From positions 1 to 44,396 of the forward strand of contig JAHBAS020000023.1 of assembly GCA_018499965.2 (NCBI GenBank): a stretch of DNA of 44,396 nt, written 5' to 3'. Positions within the stretch are counted from its first letter, which is position 1; each line of letters begins with the position of its first letter. This DNA comes from Candidatus Uhrbacteria bacterium (GTDB taxonomy: Bacteria > Patescibacteriota > Patescibacteriia > 2-12-FULL-60-25). Shown piece by piece: positions 15,728 through 22,624 of the stretch. Under the pieces are notes generated by a model. That model was not told the DNA's origin, ran no database searches, and saw only the letters and a program-made list of their open reading frames with translations. The translations under genes and the position numbers were made by a program.

Positions 15728-17146
15728 ATGAAATTCGGAGATATTTTGCAGGGAACGATTACGCGCTTTGACGCAAAAGGTCGAGGCGTGTTCGACGCGC
15801 CAAAAGGCGACGGTGGCAATCGTCCAGTGATCGTGCCGTTCGCGACGCTTGGCGATACCGTTGAGGTTTCGTTCATCAAGCGTCAGGAGGGATGCTCGAT
15901 CACGAACCTGGTTCGCGTGCTTTCCGCCGGACCGTCCCGACGATCCGAAGCGCTTTCGAAGAGTCTTCCTCATAATCCCGGCATGCTTTGGGCGCATATC
16001 AATTATGATGATCAAATTTCTTTCAAACAGGAAATGATCAACGATGCGCTCGAAGGAGCTGGTCATGACGAACGCGTGGAACATATCATCCCCTGCCCTC
16101 CGACCGTCGCAGCGAATGGACACGCAGCAGAAGATCGACTCTATTATCGCAATCGCATGGATTATGCCATTGGCTGGAAAGGCGAAGTTGGATTAAAAGA
16201 ATACGGAAGTTGGAACCGTTACATCGATCTCAAAGACTGTCTTCTACTTTCTCCTGAAGCGCCAAAAATCCTTGAGGCCTTCCGTGGGTTCATGGCGAAA
16301 CACCCGGAACTCAAGCCTTGGGATGCGAAAAGGCAAGAAGGCGATTTACGCTACCTCGTCGTGCGCGAAGGAAAACAGACGAACGATCGCCTCATTGCGA
16401 TCATCGTGAAAGACCTGGAACGTTTTTCTGACGAAGTCCGCAAAGACCTCGTGGATCAGCTCGATCGTTTCGCGGACAACATCGTCCTTGGCGAAAACCC
16501 GGCAGTCACGGATCTTTCATTCGGTCGCACGACGGTCGCGCTCAAAGGTAAAGAAACATTCGACGAAATCGTAAACGGCACGCGCTACACGATTCAACTC
16601 AACAGCTTCTTCCAAACGAATCCGTTGATGGCCGCAAAACTCCAAGATGTCGTCATGGATTTCGTAAGCACCACTCCCCACTCCCCCCTACCCTCTACCC
16701 TCCTAGACCTCTACTGCGGTCTCGGCTTCTTCGCAATCAATGCGGCGCAACGTTTTCCGAATATCAAAGCAACGGGCTTTGAGATCTACAAGCACATGAT
16801 CGAACTTGCAGGCATCAATGCCCAACAGAACGAGGTTGGAGATCGCTGCGTCTTCGAAAGCGGCAAAGCAGAAGAACTTTCATGGAAAGATATCGAAGCA
16901 GACGTCGTGATCGTCGATCCGCCACGCGCCGGTCTGCACCATCGCGTCATTGAAACGCTTCTTGAGAAATCCCCAAAGACGATCATCTACGTCTCTTGCG
17001 ACTATCATCATCTGGTCAAAGAACTCACACAGTTTAAAACCAAGTACGAGATCAAAAATATCACGGCACTGGATCTCTTCCCGCACACGCCGCACGTAGA
17101 GGTCGTTGTGAAGATGGCGTTGAAATCTGGTATCATGTCTTCATGA
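15728..17146 (+). CDS. TrmA/RlmD-family 23S rRNA or tRNA m5U methyltransferase, lacking Fe-S cysteines
   Basis: 472 residues from MKFGDILQGTITRFDAKGRG. It has an N-terminal TRAM-like OB domain (1-60), a central domain and a C-terminal Rossmann methyltransferase. The class motifs are present: NSFFQTN (the Gln contacting the base), LDLYCGLGFFAI (SAM), VIVDPPRAGL, YVSCDYHHLVKEL (catalytic Cys) and FPHTPHVEVVVKM. The three clustered Cys of the RlmD CxxCGGC motif are absent; the equivalent stretch reads PHNPGMLWAHINYDDQ. Only the fourth, DLKDCLLLSP, is seen. The start is placed at 15728, not at an earlier in-frame Met at 15692, because the promoter ends 6 nt before it. The stop overlaps the pilin start as ATGA. 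Confidence 0.9.
   Translation: MKFGDILQGTITRFDAKGRGVFDAPKGDGGNRPVIVPFATLGDTVEVSFIKRQEGCSITNLVRVLSAGPSRRSEALSKSLPHNPGMLWAHINYDDQISFKQEMINDALEGAGHDERVEHIIPCPPTVAANGHAAEDRLYYRNRMDYAIGWKGEVGLKEYGSWNRYIDLKDCLLLSPEAPKILEAFRGFMAKHPELKPWDAKRQEGDLRYLVVREGKQTNDRLIAIIVKDLERFSDEVRKDLVDQLDRFADNIVLGENPAVTDLSFGRTTVALKGKETFDEIVNGTRYTIQLNSFFQTNPLMAAKLQDVVMDFVSTTPHSPLPSTLLDLYCGLGFFAINAAQRFPNIKATGFEIYKHMIELAGINAQQNEVGDRCVFESGKAEELSWKDIEADVVIVDPPRAGLHHRVIETLLEKSPKTIIYVSCDYHHLVKELTQFKTKYEIKNITALDLFPHTPHVEVVVKMALKSGIMSS
17128..17136 (+). promoter_or_regulatory. Extended -10 promoter inside the end of the methyltransferase gene
   Basis: TGGTATCAT (TGn plus TATCAT) ends 6 nt before the pilin ATG at 17143. It lies within the last codons of the upstream gene, so the pilin can be transcribed separately as well as by readthrough. 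Confidence 0.5.
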
Positions 17147-17676
17147 AGAAAAACCTTCCAGGTTTTACGCTCATCGAACTCTTGGTCGTCATCGCCATCA
17201 TCGGCCTTCTCGCAACCCTCGCCGTTGTTTCATTTGGAAACGCTCGACTGAAAGCTCGAGACGCGAGAAGGTATTCGGACGTCAAACAAATCATGACCGC
17301 CATGCAGCTCTACAAGGATGCGACGGGGTCATTTCCAAATCCAGCAACGCTCGGCTGCCCCGCGAGCGCATCTCTTGGTTTTTACTGTCTTGGACATGGA
17401 GATGCGGGTACGTGCTGGGGATCGGGTCAACACGGATGCACGGTACTCGACAATGCTTTGAAACCCTATCTTCCAAAAATCCCAGACGATCCAGAAAACA
17501 ACACCGCAAATGCCGGCGATGCCTACCTCTATAGCTTTGATGGGACCGGATGGATTCCAGGCACCGTCCTCACTTGGGGCATGAATCAAGCAACGAATCC
17601 AACCACGTGTTTCGGCGGACAGTACTACGGTCAATGGTCAACGGACCATTACTGGTGTGCGACGACGCTACAATAG
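17143..17676 (+). CDS. Type II secretion / type IV pilin-like protein (GspG-type N-terminus)
   Basis: 177 residues. MKKNLPGFTLIELLVVIAIIG is a class III prepilin leader cleaved after Gly, with the invariant Glu at +5. The helix continues through KARDARRYSDVKQIMTAMQLYKDATGSFP, the hallmark of the GspG/pseudopilin family. The globular part (about 60-177) is rich in Gly, Cys (at least six) and Trp, which suggests disulfides and surface exposure. A PilD-type peptidase and an assembly ATPase are required but not in the window. It overlaps the upstream methyltransferase by ATGA and has its own promoter. Confidence 0.88.
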   Translation: MKKNLPGFTLIELLVVIAIIGLLATLAVVSFGNARLKARDARRYSDVKQIMTAMQLYKDATGSFPNPATLGCPASASLGFYCLGHGDAGTCWGSGQHGCTVLDNALKPYLPKIPDDPENNTANAGDAYLYSFDGTGWIPGTVLTWGMNQATNPTTCFGGQYYGQWSTDHYWCATTLQ

Positions 17677-17710
17677 ACAATATCAGTAATATACGATACA
17701 TTCAGCACGC

Positions 17711-18571
17711 ATGAAATCTGGATTTGTCATTCTTGCCGGACGATCAAATGTCGGCAAGTCCACACTTTTAAACGCACTCATCGGATCAAAAGTCGCGATC
17801 ATGAGTCCAAAACCGCAAACCACGCGCCATCCGGTCCGTGGCGTTTTACATGATCCCCGAGGACAAATCGTGTTCGTGGATACCCCGGGTCTTTTTCTTG
17901 GACAGAAAGATCCGGTTTCCAAAAAACTCAATGACCTCGTAAAGGCATCTCTGGATGGTATCGATGCCATTATTTACGTCGTAGATCCGGTACGAGCCCC
18001 AGGAGAAGAAGAAGCGCAAATTCAAAAAATGCTGAAGGCGGCGAATGTACCGATTATCCTTGCCGTCAATAAAAAAGATCTTACCGAAGAACAACGACCC
18101 CACCTTGAAGAATTCCGAGCGATCGATGTTGGACAGGAAGGAAGCGTAGAAATCAGCGCAAGAACCGGCGCGAACCTCAACCTCATCGTCAATAAGCTTT
18201 TTGAACTCCTCCCAGAAGGCGAACCGTTCTACCCGGATCTTCAACTCACAGACCTCACGAATAGCCAGTGGCTTTCGGAGCTCATCCGGGAAAAATGTTT
18301 TTTGGCGCTCAATCAGGAACTTCCCTATTCCGTGCACGTCCACGTAGAAAGCGATGAACGGGACGGAAGGCTTCGCCGCATCACCGCCGTCATCACGACC
18401 AGCGAAGAACGGTACAAGGGCATGATCATCGGAAAAGGCGCGCAGAAGCTCAAAGAAATCGGCACAGCAGTCCGACGCGAGCTTGAAAGCGTCACAGGTG
18501 ATAAAATATTCTTGCAATTACAAGTCGACGTTGATCCGAAGTGGCCGCAGCGATTCGCCGACGCGCAATAA
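17711..18571 (+). CDS. era: GTPase Era
   Basis: 286 residues, within the Era range (about 290-300). Era binds the 3' end of 16S rRNA and helps 30S assembly. The GTPase motifs are G1 GRSNVGKST, switch region TTRHPVRGV, G3 DTPGLFLG and G4 NKKDL. The C-terminal KH domain has the GxxG loop in IIGKGAQKLKEIG. The start is MKSGFVILAGRSNVGKS. No Shine-Dalgarno sequence is visible; a possible -10 (TACATT) lies 8 nt upstream. It is 34 nt after the pilin on the same strand. Confidence 0.97.
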   Translation: MKSGFVILAGRSNVGKSTLLNALIGSKVAIMSPKPQTTRHPVRGVLHDPRGQIVFVDTPGLFLGQKDPVSKKLNDLVKASLDGIDAIIYVVDPVRAPGEEEAQIQKMLKAANVPIILAVNKKDLTEEQRPHLEEFRAIDVGQEGSVEISARTGANLNLIVNKLFELLPEGEPFYPDLQLTDLTNSQWLSELIREKCFLALNQELPYSVHVHVESDERDGRLRRITAVITTSEERYKGMIIGKGAQKLKEIGTAVRRELESVTGDKIFLQLQVDVDPKWPQRFADAQ

Positions 18572-18582
18572 CATACCTATCC

Positions 18583-19404
18583 ATGGCTTTTGAGAGGGGC
18601 ATCTCATCACCACCACAAACTCCGCAACCGCGCGAAGAACGCATTTTGCATACGCCCGAACAAGGAAACGACGAACTCCCACCATCGATTCAAGATATCG
18701 GAACATTTTTTCGATACATTCGCCGCGAAGACCTTCTCGGACCGGACACTGCCCGTGACCGACACGCACGCGAGTACGCCCTGATCAAAGCCCTGGATGA
18801 AGCGAAAACAAAATACCACACAGACCAAACCGCGCTCACACCACTTGAACGAAAAGCGAGGCAACACCATATCGATCATATTCGAAAACTCATCTGGCGT
18901 CTTTCAACCGCAAAAGAAAATAGCGAACCATCAAAGGATGAAGCAACGGCATCCGCCAAACAGATCGCAAAAACCATCGAAAGCACGGAATACGAATGGA
19001 CGGAATCTCCCGAAGACCAGCATGATTGGGAAGAAGCTCGACGAGAACGTGCGGAATGCTATCAATTACTTGCAACAGCCTTTGAGCACGACGTGACGGG
19101 AAACGCGTCCATCCCACACAGTTTTCTAGCATCCAATCCGCACATTCTTTCAACATACGGACCAGTCATCAAACTCAAACAATTCCTGGAGCAAGTGGAA
19201 TACGAATACGGATCCCAAGAGTACCAGGCCATGACTGCGTACGATCATCGCCGCCGGAAAATCGAAGAACAGAAACTTCAAGAACTCCGACGCGTTCGCG
19301 ATGAATTGTATACCAGCTACCTTTTTCCAAATCTCGCCAAAGCTATGCACGCCTCGGAGCGCCATCAAAAAACGCAAAAGCCTCAAAAACGCCGTGCCGC
19401 ATAA
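18583..19404 (+). CDS. Hypothetical charged helical protein
   Basis: 273 residues from MAFERGISSPPQTPQPREER, 11 nt after the era stop, so probably in the same unit. The first 35 residues are polar and Pro-rich. The rest is strongly charged and predicted helical, with Glu, Lys, Arg and Gln dominating (RKARQHHIDHIRKLIWRL, DHRRRKIEEQKLQELRRVRD). The C-terminus is basic (HQKTQKPQKRRAA). There is no signal peptide or membrane span, so it is cytoplasmic. I do not recognise a family. Its style resembles the orphan at 26520-27137: a disordered, charged N-terminus followed by helices. Confidence 0.7.
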   Translation: MAFERGISSPPQTPQPREERILHTPEQGNDELPPSIQDIGTFFRYIRREDLLGPDTARDRHAREYALIKALDEAKTKYHTDQTALTPLERKARQHHIDHIRKLIWRLSTAKENSEPSKDEATASAKQIAKTIESTEYEWTESPEDQHDWEEARRERAECYQLLATAFEHDVTGNASIPHSFLASNPHILSTYGPVIKLKQFLEQVEYEYGSQEYQAMTAYDHRRRKIEEQKLQELRRVRDELYTSYLFPNLAKAMHASERHQKTQKPQKRRAA

Positions 19405-19421
19405 TATTTTTTTGCTCACCA

Positions 19422-19450
19422 TTGACGTAAAACATCACTTCTCCTACCAT
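19422..19450 (+). promoter_or_regulatory. Sigma70-type promoter of a 60-residue gene
   Basis: TTGACG (19422-19427), a 17-bp spacer and TACCAT (19445-19450). Transcription would start near 19457, giving a leader of about 50 nt before the ATG at 19507. An AAAGGGA Shine-Dalgarno-like sequence lies about 9 nt before that ATG. Confidence 0.6.
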
Positions 19451-19506
19451 AGAGCCTCGCTCTTTCTTTTCGCTTACAAACCACTCACATAAAGGGACCC
19501 ATACCC

Positions 19507-19689
19507 ATGGATTGGACACCTTTCGAAAAGCCAGGAACATCGCCTTCGATTCCCGGACACCAGCTCGCACTCCAATTTGCGCAACAGGTCATTACAGACA
19601 AGACCCCATCGATCCCTCATGGAATCTGCATCCCTACCCCGTCACCAACGTCACAAGAGACGCGTGACCATGTCCTTGCAAGCGATTAA
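19507..19689 (+). CDS. 60-residue orphan protein
   Basis: MDWTPFEKPGTSPSIPGHQL begins a 60-residue frame rich in Pro, Ser, Thr and Gln, with one Cys and no membrane span or signal. No family is recognised. Support for a real gene is contextual: a TTGACG-N17-TACCAT promoter, a leader with an AAAGGGA ribosome site, and a hairpin 30 nt after the stop bracket it as a self-contained unit. The plain leader and Shine-Dalgarno contrast with neighbouring leaderless genes and suggest separately controlled or abundant expression. The sequence looks largely disordered. Confidence 0.55.
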   Translation: MDWTPFEKPGTSPSIPGHQLALQFAQQVITDKTPSIPHGICIPTPSPTSQETRDHVLASD

Positions 19690-19718
19690 TACGACTTCTA
19701 CTCCGTAGAACACACAAG

Positions 19719-19746
19719 GACGACGCATCAGAGGAGGTGCGTCGTC
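19719..19746 (+). terminator. Hairpin after the 60-residue gene
   Basis: 9-bp perfect stem GACGACGCA / TGCGTCGTC with a 10-nt loop. The downstream tract (TATTCAATATCTTT) is only partly T-rich, so termination is likely but not certain. Confidence 0.6.
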
Positions 19747-19783
19747 TATTCAATATCTTTACATCCTGGCACGAACCTATCCC

Positions 19784-20401
19784 CTACTTTTTCGCCTCCG
19801 GAGGATAATCGACGGAAAGGGTGACCTGATCGACTTTTTCTGTCTTCGGATCATCGAGAACGTACAAATGCACGTTAATCAACGCGCTCGTCCCGATCAT
19901 TTCGCTCACATCGCCCTGATCCGTGGCACGAACCTGAGGATCATAGATCCCAGCTTGCATCATGGACCCTGCGTAGAACAAGAGAATGTCCTGCACGGAA
20001 GTATCGACATCTACCCATTCAATAGAAACCGTATCCGCGTTCTGAATCGCGGACGTCCCTCGCTCCATCTTATCCGCAATCGTTGTCGCCTCACCTGATA
20101 CGCGCCCCATGAGCCGCAACGGTAAAGAGGCGAATTTTAATGGACGCTGCTTTTCCGCAGCCGTGTACAGATAGATGTCACGAATGCCTTCTGGACGAAA
20201 TAGCGTGAACGACGATGGGAAATTCTCTGGAATCCCCTTCACACGACGAGGACCTGATCCGCTAAAGAAGCGGATCATGACAACGCTCACGAGCACAAGC
20301 ACGACAAGCGTAATCCCGACAATGATTAAACAGCTTTTCCACCACGGACGCCCCTCGATGACGTCATCGACCTCTCTTTTGTCTGCCCCCTGGTTTTTCA
20401 T
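19784..20401 (-). CDS. Hypothetical single-span membrane protein
   Basis: 205 residues from MKNQGADKREVDDVIEGRPW. This start was chosen because a -10 hexamer (TATCAT, 20409-20414) lies 7 nt upstream. A longer in-frame start at 20452 would run into the divergent peroxiredoxin promoter region. Residues about 23-46 are one membrane span (CLIIVGITLVVLVLVSVVMI). The external part (about 50-205) is a mixed alpha/beta domain with no recognised family, ending TLSVDYPPEAKK. N-in/C-out topology is expected from the charged N-terminus. It is divergent from the peroxiredoxin gene. Confidence 0.7.
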   Translation of the reverse strand: MKNQGADKREVDDVIEGRPWWKSCLIIVGITLVVLVLVSVVMIRFFSGSGPRRVKGIPENFPSSFTLFRPEGIRDIYLYTAAEKQRPLKFASLPLRLMGRVSGEATTIADKMERGTSAIQNADTVSIEWVDVDTSVQDILLFYAGSMMQAGIYDPQVRATDQGDVSEMIGTSALINVHLYVLDDPKTEKVDQVTLSVDYPPEAKK

Positions 20402-20454
20402 ACCATGTATGATATTCTGTAAGGAAGTAGTTTGGCAAATAACCAACCGCATCT

Positions 20455-20913
20455 ATGACGCAGCACCAACCACTTACCGTGGGATCTCGCGCTCCAATGT
20501 TCACCTTAAAGGATGCAAAAGGAAATACCGTCTCGCTTCGCGAGCTCATTGCCACGAAGCCTGTTCTCCTCTTTTTCTATCCAGGAGATATGACACCGGG
20601 TTGCACCATGCAACTCTGTGCCATCCGTGACGAATGGGAAGCGTTCAAAAAGGCCGATGTCCACATCTTTGGCGTGAATCATGCGAATGCCCAATCACAC
20701 ACCGCATTCTCGGATGCCTACCATTTTCCCTTTCATCTTCTCATCGACGAAGGTAAAAAGGTAAGCACCCAATACGGTGCCATTCGAAAATTCTTTAAGA
20801 CACTTATCATTAAGCGAACCGTTGTAGGCATCGCCAAAGACGGGACCATCTTCTACTACAAAGCCGGCATGCCAAAGAACGCCGATATCTTAAAGGCCCT
20901 TCCGAAGAAGTGA
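20455..20913 (+). CDS. bcp: Peroxiredoxin, Bcp/PrxQ type
   Basis: 152 residues, the usual Bcp length. It reduces hydroperoxides using thiols. The peroxidatic Cys is C50 in DMTPGCT and the resolving Cys is C55, five residues later (CTMQLC), the alpha2-type PrxQ arrangement. The Pro-x-x-x-Thr/Ser-x-x-Cys signature holds in PGDMTPGC. It is cytoplasmic, with no signal. It opens a plus-strand run of three oxidant-defence genes (this, superoxide dismutase, AhpC). No convincing Shine-Dalgarno sequence sits next to the ATG. Confidence 0.93.
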   Translation: MTQHQPLTVGSRAPMFTLKDAKGNTVSLRELIATKPVLLFFYPGDMTPGCTMQLCAIRDEWEAFKKADVHIFGVNHANAQSHTAFSDAYHFPFHLLIDEGKKVSTQYGAIRKFFKTLIIKRTVVGIAKDGTIFYYKAGMPKNADILKALPKK

Positions 20914-21043
20914 AGAAGTAACGAGGGAATCAGAGGCTTGGGTTATACGAATTCCTCTGATCTATGCCCCGCATCATCGCCCTTCCCTTTTTTGAACAAA
21001 CATATTACCCTGTCTATGGCTAGGTAATTAATCTTCTATACTT

Positions 21044-21643
21044 ATGGAATTACAAGCACTCCCATTTCAACAGCCTCTTGATGGCATTTCACCAAAAACG
21101 ATCGAAATCCATCATGACAAGCTCTACGCGGGATACGTTGCAAAAAAACAGGAAATTCAAACCGCCCTCAATCCCCTTGAGCACGGTGGCGATCTCACAT
21201 CTGCCAATCAAACCTACTCTGCGCTTCGAGCATTGAAAGACGGTGAAACATTTGCCGTAAACGGCGTCTATCTCCACGAGTACTACTTCGACGTCCTTGG
21301 CGGAGACGGTAAGCCTCAAGGCGAACTCGCCAATGCGCTTACGGAGCAATTCGGTTCCATGGAAAATTTCATCTCTTACATGAGCGCCTGCGGCATGGCT
21401 GCTCGAGGTTGGGCTGTGCTCGCCTGGGACACGAAAGAGAAGGCATTACGCGTCTATACCGGTGACGCCCACAATCAGGGTGGCGTATGGGGATGCCTTC
21501 CGATTATCGTGCTCGATGTGTACGAACATGCATATTTCATCGATACGGGATCAGATCGCAAAACGTATATCGCAAACTTCTGGAAAAATCTCAACTGGAA
21601 AGCGGCAAATGCGCTCTTTCTCCAGGCAACCAAACAGGCATAA
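21044..21643 (+). CDS. sod: Fe/Mn superoxide dismutase
   Basis: 199 residues, normal for the family. It dismutates superoxide to H2O2 and O2. Predicted metal ligands are H23 (EIHHDKLY), H78 (NGVYLHEYYF), D158 and H162 (LDVYEHAYF). The C-terminal hallmark GVWGCLPIIVLDVYEHAY is intact, and the gateway Tyr corresponds to Y31. The usual KHH after the first ligand is replaced by KLY, a variation outside the metal shell. Metal choice (Fe, Mn or either) cannot be decided here. It sits between two peroxiredoxin genes that could remove its H2O2 product. Confidence 0.95.
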   Translation: MELQALPFQQPLDGISPKTIEIHHDKLYAGYVAKKQEIQTALNPLEHGGDLTSANQTYSALRALKDGETFAVNGVYLHEYYFDVLGGDGKPQGELANALTEQFGSMENFISYMSACGMAARGWAVLAWDTKEKALRVYTGDAHNQGGVWGCLPIIVLDVYEHAYFIDTGSDRKTYIANFWKNLNWKAANALFLQATKQA

Positions 21644-21695
21644 ATAAAAAAACGGGACATGATTCATGCCCCACTCATCTCTAACCCCTACATAT

Positions 21696-22220
21696 ATGAT
21701 TCGTATCGGAAAACCAGCACCGGATTTCTCCGGCGTCACCGCCTATCACAATGGCGAATTCGTAAAAGTAAATCTCTCGGATTACAAAAAGAAATGGGTC
21801 GCGCTCTTCTTCTATCCTCGAGACTTCACGTTCGTGTGCCCAACGGAAATTAAAGGATTCGGAAAAGCCGAAGAAGAATTCAAACAGCTCAACTGCTCGC
21901 TCCTCGCCGTGTCAACGGATTCTGAATGGTCCCACAAAGCATGGTTTGAACGCGATCTTCCTGACGTGAAGTATCCCGTACTCGCAGACACCACCCATCA
22001 GATCTCAAGAGACTACGACGTATACAATGAACAGGACGGACTCGCGGAACGCGGACTCTTCCTCATCGATCCGGAAGGCTTGATCCAGTACGCTCTTGTC
22101 AGCGCCGGTTCCGTAGGACGAAGCGCAAAGGAAACTCTCCGCGTCCTCAAAGCCATCCAGAGCGGAGACCTCTGCCCAATGGAATGGGAACCTGGAGCCG
22201 AAACGCTCGGCAAGGCCTGA
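21696..22220 (+). CDS. ahpC: 2-Cys peroxiredoxin, AhpC/Prx1 type
   Basis: 174 residues from MIRIGKPAPDFSGV, which matches the start of the family; an upstream in-frame Met would add ten poor residues. The peroxidatic Cys is C48 in DFTFVCPTE and the resolving Cys is C160 in GDLCPMEW, so it is a typical 2-Cys enzyme working as a dimer or decamer. It reduces peroxides and needs a thiol donor. No AhpF or thioredoxin reductase is in the window, so the partner is unknown; the convergent glutaredoxin-like gene is a candidate. A bidirectional terminator follows 23 nt after the stop. Confidence 0.95.
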   Translation: MIRIGKPAPDFSGVTAYHNGEFVKVNLSDYKKKWVALFFYPRDFTFVCPTEIKGFGKAEEEFKQLNCSLLAVSTDSEWSHKAWFERDLPDVKYPVLADTTHQISRDYDVYNEQDGLAERGLFLIDPEGLIQYALVSAGSVGRSAKETLRVLKAIQSGDLCPMEWEPGAETLGKA

Positions 22221-22241
22221 TCTCGGCACGACATATAAAAC

Positions 22242-22269
22242 AAAAGCCCCGATGAACATCGGGGCTTTT
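22242..22269. terminator. Bidirectional terminator between ahpC and the glutaredoxin gene
   Basis: 8-bp perfect stem GCCCCGAT / ATCGGGGC with a 4-nt loop. It is flanked by AAAA and TTTT, so it can stop both convergent transcripts. Confidence 0.85.
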
Positions 22270-22285
22270 GATACATGCGTAAATC

Positions 22286-22561
22286 TTACGCCGTTTCCTT
22301 CGCTTTCTTAGCAGGCTTCTTGGCGCTCTTGGCGTTCGCCAAAACTTCTTCAATGGCATCCTTATTCCATCCGACCACGACATGGCCATCGATATCCACA
22401 ACAGGGACACCCATCTGGTTTGAAAGTTTTACCATCTCATTGGCAGCGGATGGATTACTCGCGACATCGACATCTTTAAAAGAAACTTCTTTTTCCGTAA
22501 GGAACTCTTTTACGAGCTTGCAGTACGGACACGTAGGCGTTGAATAGACAGTAACGTTCAT
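22286..22561 (-). CDS. Glutaredoxin / NrdH-like thiol oxidoreductase with Lys-rich tail
   Basis: 91 residues from MNVTVYSTPTCPYCKLVKEF. The active site CPYC (C11 and C14) and the cis-Pro context GVPVVDIDGHVVVGW are as in glutaredoxins. The last 15 residues (AKSAKKPAKKAKETA) are a histone-like basic tail, unusual for the family. It would reduce disulfides in proteins or peroxiredoxins. The start is fixed by family alignment. An extended -10 (TGGTATACT) lies 22 nt upstream, leaving a short leader without a Shine-Dalgarno sequence. It is convergent with ahpC. Confidence 0.88.
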   Translation of the reverse strand: MNVTVYSTPTCPYCKLVKEFLTEKEVSFKDVDVASNPSAANEMVKLSNQMGVPVVDIDGHVVVGWNKDAIEEVLANAKSAKKPAKKAKETA

Positions 22562-22583
22562 AGCATGGGTGTGAATTGCACAG

Positions 22584-22592
22584 AGTATACCA
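22584..22592 (-). promoter_or_regulatory. Extended -10 promoter of the glutaredoxin gene
   Basis: Minus-strand TGGTATACT, a near-consensus extended -10, lies 22 nt before the ATG at 22561. Confidence 0.55.
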
Positions 22593-22624
22593 CACCGCAT
22601 ACGAGGAACAAAAGAGATGTGTCG

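Noticed and set aside
17846-18517. Minus-strand open frame of 223 codons inside era
   Set aside because: era is unmistakable in the opposite strand. The antisense frame has no motif, promoter or ribosome site.
20930-20975. Inverted repeat ATCAGAGG / CCTCTGAT between the peroxiredoxin and superoxide dismutase genes
   Set aside because: The loop is about 16-18 nt and no T run follows. It could be an operator, but there is nothing to support a specific regulator.
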